Assembly (NCBI GenBank): GCA_005879255.1
Contig: VBKY01000099.1
Location: 1 to 23,382, forward strand
Length of the DNA: 23,382 nt
Source of the DNA: Deltaproteobacteria bacterium
GTDB lineage: Bacteria > Desulfobacterota_B > Binatia > UBA9968
Direction of reading: 5' to 3'
Every line of letters starts with the position of its first letter. The first letter of the stretch is position 1. This document shows positions 1 through 7,187 of this stretch, piece after piece. The position numbers and the translations under genes are program-made. The notes beneath the pieces are model-generated. The model did not search any database, was not told the DNA's origin, and worked only from the letters and a program-made list of their open reading frames with translations.

Positions 1-278
1 GACCCTGCTGGGTGGTTTACGGTTCCTACAAAGGCGTAACCGAAATAACGAAGTACAAACGCACGGACGACGGCTCACAAGAAGGCACAGCGCAGCTTGA
101 AAAGGAGCGGCTCGATCGCCTTACACCGGGAGTCGTGGTCCCCTACTTGCCCGGCGAGATCCATTCGACGAACGCGGTCGAAGGCCCCGGCGTAATTTTT
201 CGTTTCCTCAGTTATGATCTCGAAAAGATCGATCGGTATCGTTACAACCCGGAAAAAGGCACGCTGGCAAAAGTTTAG
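1..278 (+). CDS. Cysteine dioxygenase-like cupin, C-terminal part (5' end outside window)
   Basis: The reading frame is open to the left edge (in-frame Pro, Cys and Trp codons precede the GTG at 12), so only about the last 90 residues are present. The stretch around PGEIHSTNAVEGP, followed by SYDLEKIDRYRYNPEKG, resembles the C-terminal strands of the cysteine dioxygenase / 3-mercaptopropionate dioxygenase cupins, in which the His of the 'IH' pair is the third iron ligand. Those enzymes add O2 to a thiol to give a sulfinic acid in the cytoplasm. The stop is 27 bp before the persulfide dioxygenase gene, so the two probably form an operon for thiol and persulfide oxidation. The substrate (cysteine, mercaptopropionate or other) cannot be decided because the N-terminal half is missing. 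Confidence 0.72.
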   Translation, partial: PCWVVYGSYKGVTEITKYKRTDDGSQEGTAQLEKERLDRLTPGVVVPYLPGEIHSTNAVEGPGVIFRFLSYDLEKIDRYRYNPEKGTLAKV

Positions 279-305
279 GGCGCGAAATTCTAGGAGTAAG
301 CGTCG

Positions 306-1019
306 ATGGGCAGTGAGGAAATCTTTTTCGAGCAGATCCGCTCCGCCGGTTGTTTGTCTTACATTCTTGGTTGCGCCAAGGAAAAAGTCTGTGTTGTTAT
401 CGATCCGGAAATCGATAAAGCCGACGATTACGTTGGAATAGCCGAATTTTTGGGGTCGAAACTGCTCTACGCCATCGACACCCACACCCATGCTGATCAC
501 AATTCGGCGTGCAAAATTCTGCGTGAGCGCTGTGGCGTTAAAATTGTCATGCACCGGGCCACGGATGCGCCTTACGTCGACCTGCGTGTCGAAGATGGCG
601 ATGAGATCAAGTTCGGCCAACAGTCGCTCAAAATTATTCACACGCCAGGTCACACCGAAGACGCGATGTGCCTGCTTTTTAGCGATCGGATATTCACCGG
701 TGATACGCTATTGATTGGCGGTTGTGGCCGTACCGATCTTCCAGGCGGGAACGCCGAAGCGCAATACAGAAGTCTGTCAAAACTCAAAGCCCTTGGCGAT
801 CAAATTCGCGTCTATCCGGGTCACGACTATCGTGAGGCTGTTTCGACGCTCGGTGACGAGAAACAGAAAAACCCCCGCATGCAGATCGCAACCCAGGAGG
901 AATTCGTCCACTTCATGACGTCCCGCAAACCTCCCCTACCCCGCAAGATCCAAGAGGCCCTCGAATGGAACCGCACACCGATTCAGGGCACGCAGAGAGG
1001 AAGGGGAGAAGGGATTTAG
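306..1019 (+). CDS. ETHE1-type persulfide dioxygenase (MBL fold)
   Basis: This is a 237-residue metallo-beta-lactamase-fold protein, the usual size for the rhodanese-free ETHE1 type. Motifs in order: THTHADH (His60, His62, Asp64, His65), HTPGHTEDA (His116), FTGDTLLIGGCGRTD (Asp133, with the GCGRTD signature of persulfide dioxygenases) and YPGHDY (His173). In the family, one non-heme iron is held by two His and one Asp (here probably His60, His116 and Asp133) and the enzyme oxidises glutathione persulfide to sulfite with O2. There is a TAGGAG Shine-Dalgarno sequence about 9 bp before the ATG. It directly follows the cysteine-dioxygenase-like cupin, which supports a sulfur-oxidising role over a generic hydrolase. 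The Lys/Arg-rich tail (last 15 residues) is poorly conserved in the family. Confidence 0.85.
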   Translation: MGSEEIFFEQIRSAGCLSYILGCAKEKVCVVIDPEIDKADDYVGIAEFLGSKLLYAIDTHTHADHNSACKILRERCGVKIVMHRATDAPYVDLRVEDGDEIKFGQQSLKIIHTPGHTEDAMCLLFSDRIFTGDTLLIGGCGRTDLPGGNAEAQYRSLSKLKALGDQIRVYPGHDYREAVSTLGDEKQKNPRMQIATQEEFVHFMTSRKPPLPRKIQEALEWNRTPIQGTQRGRGEGI

Positions 1020-1064
1020 AAAGTCGCCTTGCTGGATGTCCGAATTCACGGTAACCTCGTAATC

Positions 1065-1289
1065 ATGTTGAACTGGTCATCTTGTTCAGCCGTCGAGCGC
1101 GATCCGAGCAAGCTCAGCGGCGCGTGGGTCTTTAGGGGGACTCGAGTACCCGTAAAAGCGCTCTTCGAGAATCTCGAAAGCGGTGCGCGGGTGGATGACT
1201 TTCTCGCCTGGTTTCCCGGTGTTTCGCGAGAACAAGTAGAGGCCGTTCTTGAACACGCCCAACTTAGCCTCCAGATCGAAGCTCACTGA
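1065..1289 (+). CDS. DUF433 family protein, probable antitoxin
   Basis: A 74-residue protein with the DUF433 pattern: a DP-x-K-L-S-G start, FRGTRVPV, a short linker, then DDFLAWFPGVSREQVEAVL, a small helix-turn-helix-like domain. DUF433 proteins are commonly encoded just before DUF5615 PIN-like proteins and are regarded as the antitoxin half. Here the stop at 1289 is 5 bp before the DUF5615 start, the typical arrangement. I chose the ATG at 1065. A TTG at 1029 in the same frame would add 12 residues that do not look like the family. No clear Shine-Dalgarno sequence is visible before either start. Confidence 0.7.
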   Translation: MLNWSSCSAVERDPSKLSGAWVFRGTRVPVKALFENLESGARVDDFLAWFPGVSREQVEAVLEHAQLSLQIEAH

Positions 1290-1294
1290 GAACC

Positions 1295-1612
1295 ATGCGG
1301 GTTCTCTTTGATCAGGGTACTCCGGTTCCTTTGCGCGGATACCTCCCGCATCACTACGTCTCAACAGTATTTGAAAAGGGTTGGAGCACGCTCCAGAACG
1401 GCGAGTTATTACGCGCTGCCGAACAATCGACGTTCGAGATATTGGTCACAACGGACCAAAATCTCAAATACCAGCAAAACCTCGCGACCTATCGCCTGGC
1501 CATTGTGGTTCTGACAACTACCAGTTGGCCGGTGATCGAGACACATATAAACAACGTCATCACCGCCATTGATACAGTAAAACTATTCAGCTTGGTTGAA
1601 GTGACCTTTTAG
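1295..1612 (+). CDS. DUF5615 PIN-like protein, probable toxin
   Basis: A 105-residue protein with the DUF5615 (Mut7-C-like PIN) layout: an N-terminal strand ending LFDQG (Asp6), a GW..LQNGELLRAA segment (Asn35/Glu37) and VTTDQNLKYQQN (Asp54). The acidic residues would form the metal site of a PIN-type ribonuclease. This is family knowledge; DUF5615 activity is not well characterised. It is coupled to the DUF433 gene 5 bp upstream. It ends in an AT-rich gap before recQ, so the pair probably forms its own small unit that is not functionally tied to the sulfur genes. Confidence 0.7.
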   Translation: MRVLFDQGTPVPLRGYLPHHYVSTVFEKGWSTLQNGELLRAAEQSTFEILVTTDQNLKYQQNLATYRLAIVVLTTTSWPVIETHINNVITAIDTVKLFSLVEVTF

Positions 1613-1640
1613 AAATCTTCTTGCAGTTAATCTAAATCAT

Positions 1641-1669
1641 TTTACTGACTGCGGCGTAATTTCTATGGT
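1641..1669 (+). promoter_or_regulatory. Possible sigma-70-like promoter for recQ
   Basis: TTTACT (1641-1646) and TATGGT (1664-1669) are 17 bp apart, matching about four of six consensus bases each, and lie just upstream of the recQ ATG at 1682. The gap is AT-rich. This is weak pattern matching only. Confidence 0.25.
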
Positions 1670-1681
1670 ATTCATACGTTA

Positions 1682-3535
1682 ATGAATCCACCGACAGACC
1701 GCACTACTGCTGACATACTCGCCACCGTGCGCCGTTACTGGGGATTTTCCGAACTGCGGCCACTGCAAGAGCAAGCCATACGAGCAGGGCTGGAGCTGCG
1801 CGACTCCCTCGTCGTTATGCCAACCGGTGGCGGCAAGTCATTGTGCTACCAGGTCCCCGCCGAGCTGGCGCAGCGGACTGATATCGTAGTCTCGCCGCTG
1901 ATTTCTTTAATGAAGGATCAAGTCGATGGCTTGCGCGAGTGTGGCTATCCGGCGGCAGCTCTGTATAGCGGCATGTCTCCGGAAGCTCTCCGCCAAACCG
2001 AAGAGCAGATTGCCGCCGGCCGCTGCCGTCTCGTCTTCGTGGCGCCGGAGCGGTTGCTGACGCCGCGCTTCTTGCAGTTCGTTGAACGCCTCAACGTGCG
2101 TGCCTTCGCTGTCGACGAGGCCCATTGCATCAGCCATTGGGGGCACGACTTCCGACCCGAATACCGCCAGCTCGCCGAGCTCAAGAGCCGCTTTCCGCAG
2201 ACCAGCCTTCACGCGTACACTGCGACCGCCACGGAGCGCGTTCGCGCTGACATCGCCGCGCAATTGCGCCTAAAGAATCCCGTCGTGCTGGTCGGAACAT
2301 TCGACCGTCCTAATTTGGTCTACCGTGTCGTGCCTCGCGTGGATGCGCGGGCGCAAGCACTGGAAGTGTTGCGACGCCACCCAGGCAAGGCTGCCATCGT
2401 TTACTGCATCAGTCGCAATGACACCGAATCCATGGCCGCGTTCCTGCAGGCGAACCAACTGCGCGCCGCTTTCTATCACGCCGGCATGGAAGCGGACGAA
2501 CGTCGCCGAACGCAAGACGCTTTCGCAGCGGAAGAGATAGACGTAGTAGCGGCGACGGTCGCTTTCGGTATGGGCATCGATCGCAGCGACGTGCGCTGCG
2601 TCATTCACGCCGCTATGCCTAAATCCATCGAGCACTATCAGCAGGAGACCGGCCGCGCCGGGCGCGACGGATTGGAGGCGGAATGCATGCTCTTGTATTC
2701 CGCCGCCGACGTTCTGCGCTGGGAATCGCTCATCGAGAAAAGCGCGGTCGACGCGAAGGAGCCCGCCGGCGTAATAGCCGCGTCACGCGAGTTACTCGAT
2801 CATATGCGCCGCTTGTGCACCGGCGTATATTGTCGCCACCGCAAGCTCTCGGAATACTTTGGACAGGAATACGCTAGGCCGAACTGCGAGGCTTGCGATG
2901 TCTGTTTGAATGAAGTCGAAGGTCTGGCTGATGCGACGGTAACTGCGCAGAAAATTCTCTCGTGCATAGCGCGCGCCGGCGAACGCTTCGGGGCCGAACA
3001 CATTGTCGATCTTTTGTTGGGCGCAAATACTGAAAGGGTTCGGCGCTGGCGTCACGAAGAACTGAGCACTTACGGCTTGTTGAAAGGCACCGACCGCAAG
3101 ACGCTCACTAGCATGCTCTACCAGCTGATCGATGACGGCGTGCTCGAACGAACTGCCGATGAACGTCCGGTTCTGCACCTGAATGATGCCTCACGGGAAG
3201 TTCTGCGAGGCAAACGGACCGTGCGGTTGCTGCAGCCAAAAATTAAAGTCCGCAAGACCCGCTTCGATGAAAAATCTTGGCAAAGCGTTGACACTGGTCT
3301 GTTCGAAACCCTGCGCAACTTGCGACGGGAGATTGCCAACCAACGCAACGTGCCGGCCTATGTGCTATTCAGTGACGCTACGCTACGCGACATGGCGCGC
3401 CTACGTCCTAGCTCGCCAAGTGCTCTGCTCGGCGTGCGTGGTGTGGGCGAGCGGAAATTAGCCGATCTTGGTGAGCGGTTTATTGACGAGATCAAGAATT
3501 ATTGTCACGTCAACCGACTACCGCTGGACGTGTAG
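1682..3535 (+). CDS. recQ: ATP-dependent DNA helicase RecQ
   Basis: 617 residues, the normal length for bacterial RecQ, a 3'-5' helicase that unwinds recombination and repair intermediates. Features in order: LRPLQEQAI (Q motif), Walker A MPTGGGKS (46-53), SPLISLMKDQ, DEAHCISHWGHDFRPEY (DEAH at 145-148 plus the RecQ-specific aromatic loop), TATAT, the second RecA lobe with GMGIDRSDVR and QQETGRAGRDG (motif VI), the Zn-binding domain (CRHRKLSEYFGQ followed by CEACDVC), a winged helix, and a C-terminal HRDC domain (about 535-610). The start is the ATG at 1682. Its Shine-Dalgarno sequence is weak but the N-terminus matches the family. Nothing is missing. It appears to be transcribed alone. Confidence 0.96.
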   Translation: MNPPTDRTTADILATVRRYWGFSELRPLQEQAIRAGLELRDSLVVMPTGGGKSLCYQVPAELAQRTDIVVSPLISLMKDQVDGLRECGYPAAALYSGMSPEALRQTEEQIAAGRCRLVFVAPERLLTPRFLQFVERLNVRAFAVDEAHCISHWGHDFRPEYRQLAELKSRFPQTSLHAYTATATERVRADIAAQLRLKNPVVLVGTFDRPNLVYRVVPRVDARAQALEVLRRHPGKAAIVYCISRNDTESMAAFLQANQLRAAFYHAGMEADERRRTQDAFAAEEIDVVAATVAFGMGIDRSDVRCVIHAAMPKSIEHYQQETGRAGRDGLEAECMLLYSAADVLRWESLIEKSAVDAKEPAGVIAASRELLDHMRRLCTGVYCRHRKLSEYFGQEYARPNCEACDVCLNEVEGLADATVTAQKILSCIARAGERFGAEHIVDLLLGANTERVRRWRHEELSTYGLLKGTDRKTLTSMLYQLIDDGVLERTADERPVLHLNDASREVLRGKRTVRLLQPKIKVRKTRFDEKSWQSVDTGLFETLRNLRREIANQRNVPAYVLFSDATLRDMARLRPSSPSALLGVRGVGERKLADLGERFIDEIKNYCHVNRLPLDV

Positions 3536-3935
3536 AGGTTGAATACCGTAGGATGCGGTGAGCATGGCGAACGGCCGGCTCAGGCCATGTCCGATTCGAT
3601 ATCGTTTCCTCTCGTTCATAGCGCTCGCGCGATTGCGGCCTCTTATGGTCAAAATTCCCTGACGAACATTGTCGGTCGCGCATGAAGGAGGCTTAAATCA
3701 TCGTGGACGAGACATCAACCGGCGCGGCTGGTGGCGATGCTTGTTCCGAGTAGTGAGTTGGCTTTTCTGGATAGTCGTTGCGCTAGCACATTTCGATCAA
3801 ATGATCTAAGTCGATCTTGAGTCTCTCAGAGCGCTCGAAATTTTCACAGTTAATCAATTCGAAGTCTAGTCTTGCCGCGCCGAGTTCTACCGACGTTCAA
3901 AAGTTGTTCTCTACGTTTATCGTTTTGTTCTAGTG
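3536..3935. other. Intergenic gap between convergent recQ and the TPR lipoprotein gene
   Basis: Contains REP-like copy A (3548-3577) directly after recQ. It also has an AAGGAGG (3685-3691) followed by a 16-codon GTG reading frame at 3703-3753 that I do not call as a gene. No other coding pattern or clear terminator is visible. Confidence 0.5.
3548..3577 (+). repeat. REP-like repeat, copy A (degenerate)
   Basis: Starts GTAGGATGCGGTGAGC like copy B (6085-6115) and then has GGCGAAC, but the right arm of the palindrome is altered (ACGGCC instead of ACCGCATC). It sits 12 bp after the recQ stop. Confidence 0.6.
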
Positions 3936-4568
3936 TCATCCCCTCCTTCGTCTGGTTCTGTCGTTGTCATACTGCCGGCGTTCGTCGCGCCGCGCCAGAT
4001 CAATCTCTTCTTCCGTTTTCTTGCCAACCCATTCTACGCTCGCGACTAGCTTGGGCCAGTCGATATCCGAGCTGGATATCATCGCGAGATCTCCATCGAT
4101 TTCAGAGCGAATGGCTCCTGACGGATCCCAGAACTGTCCGTAAAAAGCATTGCTAGTGGTGTAATTGAACCATTCATCGAGGCCCTCCAAGCCACTTTTG
4201 AGTTCTCTGACGCTTTGCCCCCGTTCCTCAGCTTTCGCTAACACTAAACCTAGATAAAGATTAGCGAAATAATCTGGCTCATTACGAGCAAGTGCCCGCT
4301 CTAAGGCTTGGCGCGCCTGCGGTAGTTTTCCGGCGTCGTAATTGGCCCGTCCAAGATAGGTCCACACCCCTTCTCGCATGTAGCCGATACTCCTCTCATA
4401 GTTTGAATCTAGGTTCGCTGCTTCCTGGAAGTAGGCAACCGCGGACGCACTCCTACCAACCAAAAGGTCTTGTCTGCCGGCTTGGACTTGGCTCCCGACC
4501 CGATAAGCAGAACAACCGGTCACAAGAATTGTTGCCGACAATAATCCAAGGCAAAATATCTTTTGCAT
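3936..4568 (-). CDS. TPR-containing lipoprotein
   Basis: A 210-residue protein starting MQKIFCLGLLSATILVTGCS: a signal peptide with lipobox VTGC and lipidated Cys19. About three TPR-like helical pairs follow (roughly 30-57, 67-99 and 98-129, for example YLGRANYDAGKLPQARQALERAL). The rest has no recognised domain and ends in a strongly charged tail (EEEIDLARRDERRQYDNDRT then RRRRG). I chose the ATG at 4568 because GGGAGTG precedes it at proper spacing. A longer frame to 4622 would bury the signal peptide. It is probably an envelope scaffold or assembly protein. It has no operon partner and no specific function can be assigned. Base composition here appears lower in GC than recQ. Confidence 0.8.
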   Translation of the reverse strand: MQKIFCLGLLSATILVTGCSAYRVGSQVQAGRQDLLVGRSASAVAYFQEAANLDSNYERSIGYMREGVWTYLGRANYDAGKLPQARQALERALARNEPDYFANLYLGLVLAKAEERGQSVRELKSGLEGLDEWFNYTTSNAFYGQFWDPSGAIRSEIDGDLAMISSSDIDWPKLVASVEWVGKKTEEEIDLARRDERRQYDNDRTRRRRG

Positions 4569-5050
4569 GAGTTCACTCCCTTGGCTAGTCCCGTTTCGCT
4601 TGATTGAAGAGAGATAATCCAATCATGGCTAGCGGCAAATTTGGTGCCATAACAAAAACAGCGGCATTGATGGGTTGGACCTTTTGTGCTTCCAAAATCT
4701 CCTTACAGCAGGTGCGAGACTGCGACATTTTGGCTAGCCATTGTGCCTTTCAGCCACATCTCTAATCGCAGCTCGACGCTTACGCTACTGCGAGGCGGAT
4801 CAGCCTTTGCTCGCAGATTTTGAAGTTTTCGTGCCCTGACGCAGTTCCGCATAAACACAAACCATTCCATAGTCTTTACATTTGCGTAACCCTGAAATTC
4901 AACGAGCCAGTCTGCGCAGTCGAATCATCGTGCGCGGTTAATCAACTGGCATAAGGTTTGCGCGATGATGAATCTGTCGAATGGTTTATGAAAAATAGAA
5001 TGCACGAAGCGATAACGGGGAGGCCATACAAGGGGCCATAGGAATCTCAC
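4569..5050. other. Long divergent intergenic region between the lipoprotein and tatA
   Basis: About 480 bp with no credible coding frame. It should contain promoters for both divergent genes. The only site I can point to is a sigma-54-like element at 4947-4962. Confidence 0.5.
4947..4962 (+). promoter_or_regulatory. Possible sigma-54 (-24/-12) promoter upstream of tatA
   Basis: TGGCATAAGGTTTGCG fits the sigma-54 consensus TGGCAC-N5-TTGCA with the GG and GC dinucleotides at the right distance; the mismatches are C to T after TGGCA and the last base. It lies about 90 bp before the tatA ATG. No enhancer site was identified. Confidence 0.35.
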
Positions 5051-5278
5051 ATGTTTGAAGGTCTATTACAGCCCATGCATCTTATTTTGATTTTGGCCGT
5101 TGCCCTTATTATCTTTGGTCCAGGAAGACTTCCTGAGATTGGTAAGGGACTGGGGGAAGCTATCCGTGGATTCAAGAGGGCACTCGACGACGGCTTATCT
5201 AGTCCGAGTAAACCACCTGAGCCGGCTAAATTAGAAGATCGACAAAAGATCACTGATCAGTCACCTCCCTTGGCGTGA
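5051..5278 (+). CDS. tatA: Sec-independent translocase protein TatA/TatE type
   Basis: 75 residues: a short periplasmic N-terminus, one membrane helix (HLILILAVALIIF, about 10-22), the hinge GPGRLPEIGKGLGEAIRGFKRA (the TatA F-G-P-x-x-L-P-x-x-G and F-K motifs) and a polar tail. TatA oligomers form the pore for folded, twin-arginine-signalled proteins in the inner membrane. No tatB or tatC is next to it, so this is a stand-alone TatA copy. The Mo enzyme downstream has no Tat signal, so the two are probably unrelated. The start is the ATG at 5051, with only a weak GGAAT-type ribosome site. Confidence 0.88.
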   Translation: MFEGLLQPMHLILILAVALIIFGPGRLPEIGKGLGEAIRGFKRALDDGLSSPSKPPEPAKLEDRQKITDQSPPLA

Positions 5279-5352
5279 TGCCTATGTTAGGATTTTTGGC
5301 TCGACGAACGCGCAAAATCACAGAAGTTCTAAAGCAGCATATGATGCTCAAC

Positions 5353-5383
5353 GACGCGGTTTCCTCCGATCACGGCATACTAC
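5353..5383 (-). repeat. REP-like repeat, copy D
   Basis: GACGCGGTTTCCTCCGATCA then CGGCATACTAC differs from copy C (6025-6055) at four positions. It lies between the convergent ends of tatA (5278) and the DinB-like gene (5413), a typical REP position, and may also act as a weak bidirectional hairpin. Confidence 0.65.
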
Positions 5384-5412
5384 AAAGCTTTCTGGCGACT
5401 TCTTTCGAGGGT

Positions 5413-5961
5413 CTAGCGGAAGCTGGCGGGATTCTTAGCTTCACTCGGGAACCAGCCGGCGAGCCGGTGGTAAGCCTTCAAGTAGCTGATCTGGCCTTGG
5501 TTTGTCATCGCGTTCTCCAACACGCTTACCAGCCGCACGGCTACCGTCGGGAGCGGTTGATACCGAGGTTCATTGAGCTGCCGCGCAAGATCCTCAGCGG
5601 TTAGCGTCTTGAGGTACGTCTTCATTCGTTCATACGCTGCATCGTGGTATGCCAGAAGCAGATCCAACGAAGCACGAAAATCTAGCACTTGCTGGCGCGT
5701 GTGAGCGACCGATCGCCCAAAGTCCGCAGGCTCGGGCGGCATGCCAAATCGAGCGGCCCAACCATCGCCAATCCACAGCTGCTCCCGGCCAGCAAGCCGT
5801 GAAGCGTTGCTGTCCATAACTCGGCTAAGCCGCCAGGCGAGCCAGCCTATGGGCGGATGCGGCTCTTTGTGGAGCTCCTCCGGGGTGAGGTCAACCAATG
5901 TGCGGTGTAGGGATTCGTTAACCCGTGTGAACGCGTCAAGCAAAATGTCTGTCGCTATCAT
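5413..5961 (-). CDS. DinB-like protein lacking the usual metal-binding histidines
   Basis: 182 residues beginning MIATDILLDAFTRVNESLHR, with the DinB/YfiT four-helix layout (TPEELHKEPHPPIGWLAWRL; later ENAMTNQGQISYLKAYHRLAG). DinB-fold proteins include thiol-dependent transferases and often hold a metal through three His, one in the 'W-x-x-H' helix and others in a final 'H-x-x-H-x-G-Q' helix. Here those positions read GWLAWRL and AMTNQGQ, so the triad looks absent and the protein may be a non-catalytic or differently acting member. I chose the ATG at 5961 because AGGTGG precedes it at good spacing. A longer frame to 6045 overlaps REP copy C. It stands alone between REP-like repeats. Its function is unknown. 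Confidence 0.7.
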   Translation of the reverse strand: MIATDILLDAFTRVNESLHRTLVDLTPEELHKEPHPPIGWLAWRLSRVMDSNASRLAGREQLWIGDGWAARFGMPPEPADFGRSVAHTRQQVLDFRASLDLLLAYHDAAYERMKTYLKTLTAEDLARQLNEPRYQPLPTVAVRLVSVLENAMTNQGQISYLKAYHRLAGWFPSEAKNPASFR

Positions 5962-6024
5962 TGACACCACCTTTCTGCTAACACTGCCACCGCTCGGATT
6001 TAATACACACGTTTTGGTCGTGAA

Positions 6025-6055
6025 GATGCGGTTTCCTCCGGTCACCGCATCCTAC
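6025..6055 (-). repeat. REP-like repeat, copy C
   Basis: GATGCGGT (6025-6032) and ACCGCATC are the arms of a perfect 8-bp inverted repeat, followed by CTAC. On the - strand it reads GTAGGATGCGGTGA, as copy B does on the + strand. It forms a head-to-head pair with copy B, separated by 29 bp. Confidence 0.75.
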
Positions 6056-6084
6056 AAAACTGCTGTCCAAAGGCAGGCAGCTCT

Positions 6085-6115
6085 GTAGGATGCGGTGAGC
6101 CCAGCGAACCGCATC
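6085..6115 (+). repeat. REP-like repeat, copy B
   Basis: GTAGGATGCGGTGAGCCCAG then CGAACCGCATC. The arms GATGCGGT and ACCGCATC are perfectly complementary. Paired with inverted copy C, it resembles a BIME-like unit between the kelch and DinB-like genes. Confidence 0.75.
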
Positions 6116-6172
6116 GATCGCGGCATTACGTCAGCTCAGACGCGCGTTTCCTCCGCTAAAGTTTCCTCGCCA

Positions 6173-7163
6173 TCACGACAAATTAAACACCAGCAACTCA
6201 TCCGATCTCTGGCCGCCGCCGCATTCGACCGCGCCGCCGGCGAAGTAGAGATTTCGTCCCACTGTTACAGCGCCGAAGCCATGGCGTCCCATCACCATAG
6301 GCGTGTATGACGTCCAACGACTGGTCTTGAGATCGAATGCTTCGTTCTCTGGATAGGTTCTCTTGTCGCGGCATTCACCCCCCGCGACAAATATCTTGCC
6401 TTGGTAAAGCGCTCCCGCAACACCGCTTCGCGCGGTCGGTAGCGGTGGCCCCGCCTGCCAACTGTTGGTCGCCGGATTGTAGATGTCATGGAGATCGACG
6501 TTTTCGGACGAGGCATTCAAGCGCCCACCGATCGCGTGTATAAAGGCGTCTCCGGCAACGACCGCAAGGTGATCGCGTGCTTTGGGAAGCGGCGCCAGCT
6601 CCGTCCACTTGCCGCTCGCGGGATCATAGACCTCGTGTGTCGTGACTGTTACCTTGTCCACGCCGCGCCCACCGATGGCGTGAATCTTGCCGTTCAGCAC
6701 AGTTACGCCGACTGACCCGCGCGGGCTCTTGAGCGGCGCGAGCGTGCGCCACGAGTCCGTCGCCGGGTCGTACTCGTAAACCAGATTGACCGCGTCGCCG
6801 TGGCCCGACGCGGTGAAGGCGCCAACCACGTAGATTTTACCCTTCAACGAAGTCGCGCCTGCATGCGTTAGCCCTCGGGGTAAGGGCGCGCGCTCGCGCC
6901 AGCTATCATTCGCTATGTCGTATTCTAAGTTTTGCCGATGATCGACTAACTCTTTGGTGCTGCCGCCGATTACGTAGATCTTATTGTTGGCAGCCCGCTA
7001 CCGTCACCTCGCTGATTTGAGTTGGCATTGGCGCCTTCGCCGACCAGCGGCCTTTCGAATCCGAGGACGGACCTTCGTGCGGCGTCCTCATCGTCGAACA
7101 GGCGACGATTACGCACATCACAAATATCGACCACAGAATTGAGACATTCGTGACATGCTTCAT
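6173..7163 (-). pseudogene. Kelch-repeat lipoprotein, single-base frameshift
   Basis: The N-terminal part starts at the ATG at 7163 (GGAGGTG just upstream): MKHVTNVSILWSIFVMCVIVACS is a lipoprotein signal peptide with lipobox VIVAC. It runs through APMPTQISEVTVAG, then reads CQQ and stops near 6981. One base around 6992 is extra. Removing it continues directly into NNKIYVIGG, and five further kelch blades follow (GKIYVVG, GKIHAIGG, AFIHAIGG, GKIFVAGG, NLYFAGG, each with a YDP..W-type partner), ending at 6173. A six-bladed propeller is the expected intact product. The total length (991 bp) is 330 codons plus one base. It follows the Mo oxidoreductase by 24 bp in the same direction, so it belongs to that operon. 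Either a true pseudogene or an assembly error is possible. Confidence 0.82.
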
Positions 7164-7187
7164 GGGCACCTCCAATGAAACCGCTGT

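Noticed and set aside
75..653. 192-codon - strand frame opposite the cupin and persulfide dioxygenase genes
   Set aside because: Antisense shadow of two well-supported genes; no family resemblance.
3703..3753. 16-codon GTG frame after AAGGAGG (VDETSTGAAGGDACSE), possible leader or RiPP-like peptide
   Set aside because: Too short, spacing of 11 bp from the ribosome site is long, and no modifying enzyme is nearby.
3872..4156. + strand frame overlapping the lipoprotein gene
   Set aside because: Antisense to a gene with a clear lipobox and Shine-Dalgarno sequence.
5275..5604. + strand 109-codon frame overlapping the tatA stop
   Set aside because: Overlaps the DinB-like gene and a REP copy on the other strand; no recognisable domain.
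6137..6170. Additional GTTTCCTCCG matches resembling the REP-like repeat
   Set aside because: Only the short core matches; the palindromic arms are missing.
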